From: Bacillus smithii
Lineage (GTDB): Bacteria; Bacillota; Bacilli; Bacillales; DSM-4216
Reading direction: 5' to 3'
Length of the DNA stretch: 64,000 nt
Assembly (NCBI RefSeq): GCF_001050115.1
Contig: NZ_CP012024.1
Location: forward strand, 662,001 to 726,000
The translations under genes were made by a program, and so were the position numbers. Positions within the stretch are counted from its first letter, which is position 1; every line of letters starts with the position of its first letter. Positions 37,852 to 45,842 of the stretch are shown here, one piece after another. Below the pieces are notes generated by a model. That model was not told the DNA's origin. It saw only the letters and a list, made by a program, of their open reading frames with translations, and searched no databases.

Positions 37852-38895
37852 ATGGCAATTACTAATTCTACCATAGGAGCTCGGCATTTCAAACACTTAA
37901 CGGCTTATGACCGTGGGAAAATTGCGGCCTTACACGCTGCTGGTAAGACTCAACAGGAGATTGCAGATTATGTTGGTTGTCACAAAAGCACCATCTCCCG
38001 TGAGTTAAGAAGAGGTACAGTGCCACAAAGAAAAAGCAACGGGAAAATTGTTCATGTCTATTTTCCAGACACAGGTCAACTTCTCTATGAGAGAAACAGG
38101 AAAGCCTGTGGCCGCAAGCTAAAACTAGACGATGCCATCGAGTTTATTAAGTATGCCGAAACTCAGATCCTTGATAAGAAATGGTCTCCTGATGCGGTAT
38201 GTGGGAGAGCCAAACGTGATGGGAAATTCAAAGACAAAATGGTTTGCACCAAGACCCTTTATAACTATATTGATCTAGGACTTATAGGCGTTAAAAACAT
38301 TGACCTACCTATGAAAATTACCCTGAACACCAAGAAAAAACGTAACCGGAAGAATAAGAAGATCTTAGGACGCAGTATCGATGAGCGACCAATTGAAGTC
38401 AATGAACGCCAAGAGTTTGGTCACTGGGAAATTGATACGGTTATAGGCAAGAAGACTAAAGATCAGGCCTTATTGACTCTTACTGAGCGCAAAACCCGTA
38501 AAGAAATAATTTTGAGAGTGACAGCCAAGGATAGTCTATCCGTTTCAGAAGTCATATCTCAGTTGAAAGTGTCTTATGGTAATCGGTTCTCTAAAGTGTT
38601 TAAAACCATTACGGCTGATAACGGTTCTGAATTTGCTGACCTCGGCCTTAGTGTTGAAAAAGATCTAACAGAGGTTTATTTTACACACCCTTACACATCC
38701 TGTGAACGAGGAACCAACGAGCGTCATAATGGCCTTATTAGGCGCTTCATACCAAAGGGGAGACCCATTTCCTCTGTGGCAGACGAAACCATTACCTATG
38801 TTGAAAATTGGTGTAACCATCTTCCAAGGAAGATCCTCAATTATCGTACACCTGAGGAGTGTTTCCAAATAGAGTTAGCTGGCTTAGCTTCTTAA
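37852..38895 (+). CDS. IS30-family transposase
   Basis: 347 residues. The N-terminal HTH (LTAYDRGKIAALHAAGKTQQEIADYVGCHKSTISRELRRG) is typical of IS30. The DDE domain has EIDTVIG, TADNGSEFAD and ERGTNERHNGLIRRFIPKG (catalytic Asp, Asp, Glu). GGAGG 9 bases before the ATG. Frame intact. Confidence 0.95.
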   Translation: MAITNSTIGARHFKHLTAYDRGKIAALHAAGKTQQEIADYVGCHKSTISRELRRGTVPQRKSNGKIVHVYFPDTGQLLYERNRKACGRKLKLDDAIEFIKYAETQILDKKWSPDAVCGRAKRDGKFKDKMVCTKTLYNYIDLGLIGVKNIDLPMKITLNTKKKRNRKNKKILGRSIDERPIEVNERQEFGHWEIDTVIGKKTKDQALLTLTERKTRKEIILRVTAKDSLSVSEVISQLKVSYGNRFSKVFKTITADNGSEFADLGLSVEKDLTEVYFTHPYTSCERGTNERHNGLIRRFIPKGRPISSVADETITYVENWCNHLPRKILNYRTPEECFQIELAGLAS

Positions 38896-38929
38896 CCTTA
38901 AGCCAGCTAACCCAAAGGGTTGGTTTTTA

Positions 38930-39038
38930 GCAACTTGACAAAGAGCCTCTGCGGGCATGGCTACCAGCCATGAAGCCAGGTATACGGTACTGGCTGGGCC
39001 AACCAGGCTACCATGCCCGCCACTCCACGTCAAGTTGC
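38930..39038 (+). repeat. Large branched hairpin in the IS30 tail
   Basis: Outer arms GCAACTTGAC (38930) and GTCAAGTTGC (39029-39038). Inner arms GCGGGCATGG (38951) and CCATGCCCGC (39011-39020). Inside there are AGCCAG/CTGGCT and CATGGCT/AGCCATG hairpins. CTCTGCG (38947) can alternatively pair with CGCAGAG (39038-39044), which would compete with the outer arms. Not a tRNA. Confidence 0.7.
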
Positions 39039-39099
39039 GCAGAGTGTCCCGATTCTACTTAATCATGGGTTATCTGGTCTTTCAATACTTGTTGCATTT

Positions 39100-39323
39100 A
39101 ATATTGCAATTTAAGATTTTTTTATATATAATGAATGTAAAGAATTTTTTACCTTCCCATTATTTTTCATTAGATTTTCTAATAAACTAGTAAATTAACA
39201 ATTGCAGATGTTTATTGCTTACGAAATTTTATAATTGCCCAGTCTTAACAAAAAGTGATTGAGAATAAACAGTTCTCTTATCAACTTTTTGTTTTTTATG
39301 GCTCTATGTCAATTGTTGGTGTA
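39100..39323. other. Gap between IS30 and ISL3 elements
   Basis: About 220 AT-rich bases with no gene seen. A hairpin-like TTAACAAAAAGTGATTG / ...CAACTTTTTG stretch lies at 39245-39290. Confidence 0.35.
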
Positions 39324-40590
39324 CACTGATCGAAGTGCCCCCTTTTTTGTAGTTGACTAGATGAGTGAACATAAAGCTTTATTTCTTAGTCTCTTAAAAT
39401 TCCGAATGCCAAATGACATTCGTTTAATGACTTTTATCTTGTTGTTGATCCCCTCAATAAATCCGTTGGTGTAGGGGAAGAGAAAGGAATTTAAGATCTC
39501 CTTTTCCCAGTTTTTGAATGTTCTTTTCATGTATTGATATTCTTCGAGTCCCGATTCCTCTATGACCTTATAGAGGTGCTCAAGGTTTCTTTTGGCGTTT
39601 GTTTTGTCACTTTCCTTCAGCCACTTATGGAAGGTCTCTTTTACGATATAGGCCTTCTTTAAGTCAGGGGCCAGTGAAAAGAAATAGTTCAGCTGTTCCG
39701 TTTCATCTGCATTCAAATGGGCATGTGGCTTATGAAGCAGATAACGCAACTTCTTCATGGATTTACGATCCTTCTCTTGAAAGTTTTTCTGGACTCTCTT
39801 CCTTACCCGTTCCAATGCCCATACATTATGCCGAACATAATGGAATCGATCGACCACCAGAATCGGTTTATCAAAACTTTTCAAAGCGAGCGTCTTGTAG
39901 GGCTGCCACATATCCATGACCACCATCTGTATTTTCTCCCTTGGAAGTGTACGGAAGTATTCCTTTAGGGTGGATAGATTCCTGTTAGGAATGATATCGT
40001 AAACCCTTCGGTTTACAGGATCGCCAATGATACATTGGTACTTGCCCGTTTCAGAAGTCCCTTTCCATTCATCAATGGCCAGAACTTTCGGGAGGGCCTT
40101 ATTGTCATAGGAATAGTACTTGTCAAAGAGCCGAATGACGGTGGAATGCCCAATTCCTGTTTCCTTGGCAACCTGCTTAAAGTTATACTCCCTCACTTTA
40201 ACCAAAAGTGCTTGGAGAAGTCGTTTCGTGTGGCGCTGGTAACGTTCTAGAAAAGAATAGGGTTCGTAGAACCGTTTTCCACAGGACTTACATCTGTATC
40301 GTCGCTTTCTCAAGATGAGAAAGCAATATTTTTCAAAGACCTTTACATCACGAATCTTTTGAATCCGATCATCATGGACAGAGGAAGTTTCCTTCTGACA
40401 GCAGGGGCATTTTTGAACTTTTACAGGCGTTTGAATATGGATTTCAAAGTGAGTGATTTGATCCTCTACATGAGTGATTTCAACATCTTCTAACCCAAGC
40501 AGTTTTGTGATAAAATGAGAATGCATTTACGAAATCTCCCTTTCGATGTAGTCGCCAACTATCATTTTAAAGGGAGATCTTCGTAAGTGC
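39324..40590 (-). mobile_element. ISL3-family insertion sequence (about 1.27 kb)
   Basis: Imperfect ends: CACTGATCGAAGTGCCCCC from 39324 and, read on minus from about 40590, CACTTACGAAGATCTCCC. An intact ISL3 transposase lies between. Exact ends and target duplication are uncertain. Confidence 0.7.
39357..40526 (-). CDS. ISL3-family transposase
   Basis: 389 residues. The N-terminal zinc-binding motifs CPCCQKETSSVHD and YRCKSCGKRFYEPY are followed by an HTH (KQVAKETGIGHSTVIRLFDKY) and the ISL3 catalytic domain (VLAIDEWKG, VVMDMWQPYK, and the C-terminal Glu in YTNGFIEGINNKIKVIKR). ATG after GGGAGA. Frame intact. Confidence 0.95.
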   Translation of the reverse strand: MHSHFITKLLGLEDVEITHVEDQITHFEIHIQTPVKVQKCPCCQKETSSVHDDRIQKIRDVKVFEKYCFLILRKRRYRCKSCGKRFYEPYSFLERYQRHTKRLLQALLVKVREYNFKQVAKETGIGHSTVIRLFDKYYSYDNKALPKVLAIDEWKGTSETGKYQCIIGDPVNRRVYDIIPNRNLSTLKEYFRTLPREKIQMVVMDMWQPYKTLALKSFDKPILVVDRFHYVRHNVWALERVRKRVQKNFQEKDRKSMKKLRYLLHKPHAHLNADETEQLNYFFSLAPDLKKAYIVKETFHKWLKESDKTNAKRNLEHLYKVIEESGLEEYQYMKRTFKNWEKEILNSFLFPYTNGFIEGINNKIKVIKRMSFGIRNFKRLRNKALCSLI

Positions 40591-40809
40591 TTTTATTTTG
40601 CCTGTAAAATCCTTAACCCCAATATTTAGTATAGAATCTTTTATTTAAAGCAAAATGAACTATTAAGCGAAATATAGGGGGATTATAGTATTTTTTGTTT
40701 ATTTGTGTAAAAATTCAGTAAAAAAGGTTGCAGAAAAAGTAGATAAATGGTAATATTTGTTTTGGGTTCCGTTGGATATTTTTACTAAAAATGGGAAGGT
40801 GGATTAGAG
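40590..40809. other. Gap between ISL3 and a small peptide gene
   Basis: 220 AT-rich bases. They presumably hold the promoter of the small frame at 40810; nothing else is seen. Confidence 0.35.
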
Positions 40810-40914
40810 ATGATTAGTATGCTTTCTACTAAACAACGAAATTTATATTTTGCATTATTTGTTGTATCTTTATTAATCGCTATTGTTTTAGCTTTTAAAG
40901 GAGCATTCCTGTAA
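40810..40914 (+). CDS. Small hydrophobic peptide, probably truncated by IS110
   Basis: 34 residues behind AAGGTGG: MISMLSTKQRNLYFALFVVS then a hydrophobic helix (LLIAIVLAFKGAFL). The final codons coincide with the IS110 left boundary. If the IS110 element is removed between its two AAAGGAGCAT copies, the frame continues for about 20 more residues (YPTSTSWVRR...) to a stop near 42449. Small one-helix peptides of this kind act as immunity proteins in some bacteriocin clusters, but there is no direct evidence for that here. Confidence 0.45.
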   Translation: MISMLSTKQRNLYFALFVVSLLIAIVLAFKGAFL

Positions 40915-42393
40915 TGAGGAAATTTGAGGTTTGATAAAAAAAAGTCCCCTTGGTATAGTACAGGGTGTCAATGCGCGTTGACCCCGAATTTCAATAAACC
41001 AAGGAGGACTCAAAATGAATTATACACAAAATCAAAAAATCTCTCAAATTACACCATCAACTCTCATTGTAGGTATTGATGTAGCTAAAGAAAAGCACGT
41101 TGCCCGTTTTCAAGATGACCGAGGCTTAGAATTTGGCAAGAGATTGATCTTTGAAAATCGTATACACGGCTTTCAAACCTTATTAGATTGGGTTAATCAT
41201 ATTCAAAAAGAAAATCATAAGGACCACGTGATTTTTGGAATGGAGCCAACAGGTCATTATTGGCTAAATCTTGCTTACTTTCTTAAGGCAAAAGGATATG
41301 ATGTAGTGCTAGTGAATCCCATGCACGTCAAAAAAAGTAAAGAGCTTGATGACAATTCGCCTACAAAAAACGATACAAAAGATGCTCGTGTCATTGCACA
41401 GTTAATGAAAGATGGGCGATACTCCGTACCGAACCTATTAGAGGGCGTATACGCTGAACTAAGGGAAGGCGTCAAATTACGAGATCAGCTCATCAAACAG
41501 CTTATGATCATTGAAGGGCGGATTGAAAACGTCATTCAGCGCTTTTTCCCAGAGTTTTTCGATGTGTTTGGAGATTGGAAAGGTAAAGCAGCCTTTTATA
41601 CCTTGCGCATGTTTCCATTTCCCTCTCATATTCAAAAGTTGTCACCAGAAGAAGTGCTGCAAAAATGGAAACCGTATGTACAGCGTGGGGTTGGGCTGAA
41701 ACGAGCAACCCGACTCGTAGAAGTAGCGAAAAAGAGCGTTGGGATTGAGACAGGAATCCAGTTCGCAAAAAGAGAATTGGATTGCCTATTGGATCAATAT
41801 GAGCTTTACAAGAAACAGTTAGCACAACTAGATGAAGAACTAGAAGGTGTTGTTGAAAGCATACCAGGTGCGAAACAAATGACCAATATCCCGGGACTTA
41901 GTTACACTACCATTGCTTTGTTCTTTGCGGAAGTAGGAGATTTAACCAAGTACAATCATCCGCAACAATTAGTCAATCTGGCAGGGCTTTCTTTAAGAGA
42001 ACACAGTTCAGGAAAGTATAAAGGGCAAACACGCATAACCAAAAGGGGTCGAAGACGTTTACGAAAAGCATTATACCTGGCCATTCGACCATTGGTTGCC
42101 CATAATCCTGTATTTAAAGCCTTGCATCATTACTATACCAATCGGCCAGACAGGCCGTTAAAAAAACAACAGTCTCTGATTGCCTTGTGTTGTAAATTAT
42201 TACGTGTGTTATTTGCCATTGGTAAGAAACAGTGTGAGTTTGATGGATTAAAGCTATTAAAGGGATTACCTCAAATAAAAGCATTACAGGCTGCATAAAA
42301 GCTTTCAAACGACTTGTTATTCTGACAAACACCAATAGTGCAGAGTTGGAGTATATTTTCACCATTCGGGCATTAGACCCTGTAAAGGAGCAT
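40907..42393 (+). mobile_element. IS110-family insertion sequence (about 1.49 kb)
   Basis: Bounded by a 10-base direct repeat AAAGGAGCAT (40897-40906 and 42384-42393) with an intact DEDD transposase. The left end GGAGCATTCCTGT and the hairpin before the transposase recur at the right edge of the window (63809 onward). Non-coding ends should carry a bridge RNA, as known for the IS110 family. Ends are inferred. Confidence 0.65.
41015..42298 (+). CDS. IS110-family DEDD transposase
   Basis: 427 residues. The N-terminal RuvC-like domain has VGIDVAKEKHVA (Asp), FGMEPTGHYWL (Glu) and NDTKDARVIAQL (Asp residues). The C-terminal Tnp_20 domain has MTNIPGLSYTTIALFFAEVGDL and LVNLAGLSLREHSSGKYKG, including the catalytic Ser region. 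AAGGAGG 9 bases before the ATG, with the ribosome site inside a conserved hairpin (TTGGT ... ACCAA). Known family mechanism: bridge-RNA-guided recombination. Confidence 0.95.
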   Translation: MNYTQNQKISQITPSTLIVGIDVAKEKHVARFQDDRGLEFGKRLIFENRIHGFQTLLDWVNHIQKENHKDHVIFGMEPTGHYWLNLAYFLKAKGYDVVLVNPMHVKKSKELDDNSPTKNDTKDARVIAQLMKDGRYSVPNLLEGVYAELREGVKLRDQLIKQLMIIEGRIENVIQRFFPEFFDVFGDWKGKAAFYTLRMFPFPSHIQKLSPEEVLQKWKPYVQRGVGLKRATRLVEVAKKSVGIETGIQFAKRELDCLLDQYELYKKQLAQLDEELEGVVESIPGAKQMTNIPGLSYTTIALFFAEVGDLTKYNHPQQLVNLAGLSLREHSSGKYKGQTRITKRGRRRLRKALYLAIRPLVAHNPVFKALHHYYTNRPDRPLKKQQSLIALCCKLLRVLFAIGKKQCEFDGLKLLKGLPQIKALQAA

Positions 42394-42618
42394 ATCCAAC
42401 CTCCACCTCATGGGTACGCAGGACGAAGGAATGTGTGGATCTTAAAATCCAGTGATACATGGGAGGGTGAGCGACCATGAGAAGTGTGGAGACTTCTTGC
42501 ACGGTCATACATGATATTACAGATATTGTAAATCTGTATTATAGGATGCACCTTACCATGTAAATATATTGAATAAATACAAGAAATTTACACTCATTTG
42601 AGGTGAAGAAGCTATTAT
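42299..42618. other. IS110 tail and upstream region of the putative bacteriocin gene
   Basis: Contains the probable IS110 right end (42393), then structured sequence: AGAAGT/ACTTCT inside GACC/GGTC around 42471-42510, and TACAGAT/ATCTGTA around 42515-42540. The hairpins could be element debris or a leader of the following gene. Confidence 0.4.
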
Positions 42619-42874
42619 GTGTTAGCGAAATTTAAAGAAAACGCGAGAATTTTGAAGAAAATTAAAGTTTATAGAGGGAGGTACAGACTCAAACGTTGTA
42701 ACTATTTTAAATAAATTAGGAATCTATAATCCTCCAAGCTGGCTAGTTTGGGCGCTAGTAGCAGCAGGAGGCACATCTGTAATTGTTAGTTTATTAGTTT
42801 CTGGTGGCTGGATTGCTTCTGTTCCAGCATGGGCTGAAGCTGCTTTACTTGCCGCTGATTCTTATTCTGTTTAA
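42619..42874 (+). pseudogene. Putative bacteriocin precursor, frameshifted
   Basis: From GTG 42619 (GAGGTG 13 bases upstream) frame 1 reads MLAKFKENARILKKIKVYRG, a basic leader-like stretch. After a +1 shift in the G run at 42676-42682, frame 2 reads GGTDSNVVTILNKLGIYN, then a very hydrophobic body (SWLVWALVAAGGTSVIVSLL, GGWIASVPAWAEAALLAA) to a stop at 42874. The joined peptide would have about 84 residues. Composition and the VPAW-x-AAL ending recall circular bacteriocins, and the next gene is a DUF95 protein typical of their clusters. Frame 2 alone has no start codon after the TGA at 42653. Either the gene is dead or one G is a sequencing error. Confidence 0.5.
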
Positions 42875-42935
42875 TACAGGTTAATTCTTTGATTCCCAAC
42901 GGAACCTTTTAATAATAGAAAGTAATGGTGCCAAT

Positions 42936-43415
42936 ATGAAAGTAAAACACATTCTATTCTTAGGGATATCTTTAGGAATATTCATCTTGTTTTTTTTAAT
43001 AGGTTTCTTAACTGCGAGCCCTCATCCTCAGGAATTTAAACAAGTTAATGTTTCTTTTTTGAGCATATATAGTCAAAATTTGAAAGTAGCATTCTTGATT
43101 ATATTGACAGGGGTAATTTCAATGGGGATGATGCCAATCTTACTATTAGCGCAAAATGCACTTATATTTGGTATAGGAGTTAAAAATATATTGTTTGCAC
43201 CAAAAATGATAGGACTGATTTTGCTTCATGGCAGCATTGAGATGCCGATGTTTATTGTGGCTACATATTTGAGTTTGTCCTTAACGTATAAAATCTTTAA
43301 AAATAGGAGGTATATGTCTATAAGAACTGTGGTATTTATTAGCTCTGTAATTGTATTAGGTCTTCTAGTGGCTGGGTTGTTAGAGGCGTTTGTTACACCT
43401 ACTCTGATAAAGTGA
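42936..43415 (+). CDS. DUF95/SpoIIM-family membrane protein
   Basis: 159 residues, four or five membrane helices. It shows the SpoIIM pattern: SQNLKVAFLIILTGVISMGMMPILLLAQNALIFG, then LLHGSIEMPMFIVATYLSL and a final AGLLEAFVTP. In circular-bacteriocin operons a DUF95 protein of this type is needed for production and immunity; elsewhere the family serves engulfment (SpoIIM). The neighbours (hydrophobic peptide upstream, ABC exporter downstream) favour the first context. The ribosome site is weak. Confidence 0.75.
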   Translation: MKVKHILFLGISLGIFILFFLIGFLTASPHPQEFKQVNVSFLSIYSQNLKVAFLIILTGVISMGMMPILLLAQNALIFGIGVKNILFAPKMIGLILLHGSIEMPMFIVATYLSLSLTYKIFKNRRYMSIRTVVFISSVIVLGLLVAGLLEAFVTPTLIK

Positions 43416-43604
43416 GTGAGAAAAATGTATAAAAACTTAAAGCTAACATGTTCGAACTGTAATAAAAGTATACAAAGTAACGAAAACTTCTCAGTTATAT
43501 TAAGCCTACCTAATAAATTTGTGATGCCCGTAGGACGATTGGACGCTATGATAGCTCAACGTGGAAAACAAATTTTATGTGCTGAATGTTATAAAAAGAA
43601 TTAG
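43416..43604 (+). CDS. Small protein with two CxxC motifs, unknown
   Basis: 62 residues. CSNCNKS near the start and CAECYKKN at the end probably form one zinc ribbon. No family recognised. GTG at 43416 is directly after the stop of the DUF95 gene; the ATG at 43425 is an alternative. Likely the same operon. Confidence 0.6.
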   Translation: MRKMYKNLKLTCSNCNKSIQSNENFSVILSLPNKFVMPVGRLDAMIAQRGKQILCAECYKKN

Positions 43605-43615
43605 GAGTATAAACT

Positions 43616-44239
43616 ATGTTTACAACTGTCGAATTAATGTTTAATACAAATCAGGGTTTAGAAAAGATTGAACAGAGAAAAAACTTTGTATTTTTCTTAT
43701 TTACTATTACTATAATATCTACGCTTTTAATTTATTTAACTCTTTCAGATTCAATTGATCGTATTGTTAATAGTTTGAATCATCAAACTTATTCCAATTT
43801 AAGACCTAGTAGTATTAGAAGTTTTATGTCCATAATGATAGTAATCATAGGAGCTTTGTTTCCTATATTTACAATAGCAACAAACTCATTTTTGTTTTAT
43901 TTAGCTGGTAAATTCTTTTTATCAGAGCTTACTTATAAAAAATTATTTAAGCTCTTTACCTATTTATATCCTTTAACCATACTTGCAAATATAATTAATT
44001 TTATTCCAAAACACTATTTCCATCTTCAAACCCATATTAGATTAACATCTATTAATGCAATTTTTCATTTTGATGGAAAAATTGGTTTATTGTTAAATGG
44101 AATAGATTTTTTCCAGATATGGACACTGGTAATAGTATATTTTAGTTTAGTTAAATTAGGGAAGATGCCTAAAAGTAGCAGTTTAACAGTTGTAATATCT
44201 TATTTTGCTATTACTACACTTTGTTCAGTATTTTTGTGA
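43616..44239 (+). CDS. Polytopic membrane protein (Yip1-like)
   Basis: 207 residues, very AT-rich coding. Five hydrophobic segments (around 26-45, 70-95, 120-135, 160-180, 188-205) have spacing that resembles Yip1-domain proteins, which accompany YknXYZ-type exporters. Gap of 11 bases to the previous gene. AGGAG 8 to 9 bases before the ATG. Immunity or assembly role is only inferred from context. Confidence 0.65.
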   Translation: MFTTVELMFNTNQGLEKIEQRKNFVFFLFTITIISTLLIYLTLSDSIDRIVNSLNHQTYSNLRPSSIRSFMSIMIVIIGALFPIFTIATNSFLFYLAGKFFLSELTYKKLFKLFTYLYPLTILANIINFIPKHYFHLQTHIRLTSINAIFHFDGKIGLLLNGIDFFQIWTLVIVYFSLVKLGKMPKSSSLTVVISYFAITTLCSVFL

Positions 44240-44308
44240 TTTTTTATTACTCCTTTGTAAATATACTATTGATTTTTACTAGTTTAATGTTTATTAAAGA
44301 AATGTTTT

Positions 44309-44336
44309 TTTACAGATAAAGTAATTTGTGTATCAT
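44309..44336 (+). promoter_or_regulatory. Promoter before the XRE pseudogene/exporter operon
   Basis: TTTACA, 16 bases, TATCAT, 15 bases before the XRE start codon. Confidence 0.45.
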
Positions 44337-44351
44337 GTAGGTGATTATAAT

Positions 44352-44566
44352 TTGCATAATAAAATAAAGTATCTCCGGAATCGAAAGGGAATATCGAAAA
44401 AAGCTTAGCCGAAAAATGTGGTGTAACTAGGCAAACTATACATGCTATTGAGAGTAATAAATACGATCCAACATTAGAATTGGCATTCAGGTTATCAGAG
44501 AATCTGAATACAACAGTCGATAGATTATTTTTGTATAAAAAATGCAAATTAATGATGGAATATTAA
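44352..44566 (+). pseudogene. XRE-family regulator with a single-base frameshift
   Basis: TTG at 44352 (after AGGTG) opens MHNKIKYLRNRKGISKK, then runs into a stop. One frame over, SLAEKCGVTRQTIHAIES ... NKYDPTLELAFRLSENLNTT continues to 44566. The shift lies in six A at 44389-44394. Residue by residue it is very like the intact XRE protein at 35306-35506. It directly precedes the exporter genes and may have been their repressor. Confidence 0.8.
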
Positions 44567-44639
44567 GAATCTTATCATCTATGAATCTATTTTGGGTCAA
44601 CATTTAAAAAGAGGATCATTGTTAATAGGGAGTAACATT

Positions 44640-45842
44640 ATGGAACTAGAACGAACAGAAAAAGTAAATACAAAAAAGAAATGGATTGTGGCAGGGATTG
44701 CTATTTTAATCCTCTTGGTGGTCGCGATAAATGTGATTTTTATGGAAAAAAGAAAGAACGTGACAAAGACCGTTCAGCTGATGAGTGTCACAAAAAGACC
44801 AATTAGTAATACGAAACTGATTTCCGGCCAAGTTGTGCCAGGAAAAGTAGAAACAATTTATCTCGATCCTTCCAAAGGGAAGATAAAGGAAATCTATGTA
44901 AAAGAAGGCCAAGAGGTAGAAAAAGGCCAAAAGCTGTTCACTTATGAAAATGATGACTTAAATCTACAATTAAAACAAGCAAGCATTGATAAAAAAATAA
45001 CGATGTTGAATTACAATCAAGTGAACGACAAAATCAAAGCTTTGGAAAAAGAAAAAAAGGCTGCAAGCGACAATGCTTCCCTTTCATCATTAGAATCTCA
45101 ACTAGAAGAGCTGGAAAATCAGAAGAAATCCATTGAGTTAGAAATGGAAAAAAATCAATTACAAGAAGAGGAATTGCAATCCAAATTAAATCAATTAACG
45201 ATACATAGTCCTATAAATGGTTATGTGAAAAATTTGCATCAAGATTTAGAAGAAAGTACTGGGATTACAGATGAAGGAACTTCTTCAGAAACGATGGGTC
45301 TTCAAGGAACGCCTATCATGAATATTGTCTCGAAAGAACCATTTCAAATTCAAGGAACTTTAACGGAATTGCAAAAAGCACAAATACAAGCTGACCAGCC
45401 GATTAAAGTAACCGCAAATGCTGTGCCCAATAAATCTTGGGATGGACAGATTGTGGAGGTAAGTGAATTTCCCGCAGAAACGAATCAAGGAACCGGACAG
45501 CTTTCCGGAGAAGCAGGACAATCGACGTCCAATCTTTCTTATTATACCTTTAAAGCAAAACTTCATTCTCAAGAGGGATTATCTCCAGGGTATCATGTAG
45601 CCATTCAGGTCGTCTTGTCCTCTAAAAAAGTATTGACCGTTCCGCAAAACAGTGTTCAGGAAAAAGATGGTTCTACCTTTGTATATGTCATGTCAAAAGG
45701 AAAAGTGCAAAAGCGAAACATTACTACTGGGATTAGCACGGGAGAATGGACGGAAGTAGTAGATGGTTTAAAAGAAGGGGAAAAAGTAGTGAAAAATCCT
45801 TCTCACACGATGGATTCGGGCATGGAAGTGGAGATTAAATGA
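44640..45842 (+). CDS. yknX: Membrane fusion protein of an ABC exporter (YknX/MacA-like)
   Basis: 400 residues. An N-terminal anchor (KKWIVAGIAILILLVVAINVIF) is followed by a lipoyl half-motif (KIKEIYVKEGQEVEKGQKLF), a long coiled coil (about 110-200, EKEKKAASDNASLSSLESQ), and beta-barrel and membrane-proximal domains ending KVVKNPSH. ATG at 44640 is 7 bases after GGGAG; the open frame upstream lacks a site. It overlaps the ATPase by 4 bases. YknWXYZ protects B. subtilis from the SdpC toxin, and AS-48 clusters carry a similar exporter. Confidence 0.85.
   Translation: MELERTEKVNTKKKWIVAGIAILILLVVAINVIFMEKRKNVTKTVQLMSVTKRPISNTKLISGQVVPGKVETIYLDPSKGKIKEIYVKEGQEVEKGQKLFTYENDDLNLQLKQASIDKKITMLNYNQVNDKIKALEKEKKAASDNASLSSLESQLEELENQKKSIELEMEKNQLQEEELQSKLNQLTIHSPINGYVKNLHQDLEESTGITDEGTSSETMGLQGTPIMNIVSKEPFQIQGTLTELQKAQIQADQPIKVTANAVPNKSWDGQIVEVSEFPAETNQGTGQLSGEAGQSTSNLSYYTFKAKLHSQEGLSPGYHVAIQVVLSSKKVLTVPQNSVQEKDGSTFVYVMSKGKVQKRNITTGISTGEWTEVVDGLKEGEKVVKNPSHTMDSGMEVEIK

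Larger units (their letters stand above)
37763..39099 (+). mobile_element. IS30-family insertion sequence (about 1.34 kb)
   Basis: Imperfect terminal inverted repeats start AAATGCAACAAGCAT at 37763 and, read on the minus strand from 39099, AAATGCAACAAGTAT. An intact transposase is inside. About 200 bases after the transposase form a large branched hairpin (38930-39038). I could not see a clear target duplication. Confidence 0.8.

Noticed and set aside
38951-39020. tRNA-like cloverleaf in the IS30 tail
   Set aside because: The 10-bp acceptor-like stem and missing T-loop and anticodon features do not fit a tRNA.
40765-42906. 11-base inverted repeat GGTTCCGTTGG (40765) and CCAACGGAACC (42896) flanking the IS110 region
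   Set aside because: An 11-base match over 2 kb is within chance, and there is no second supporting feature.
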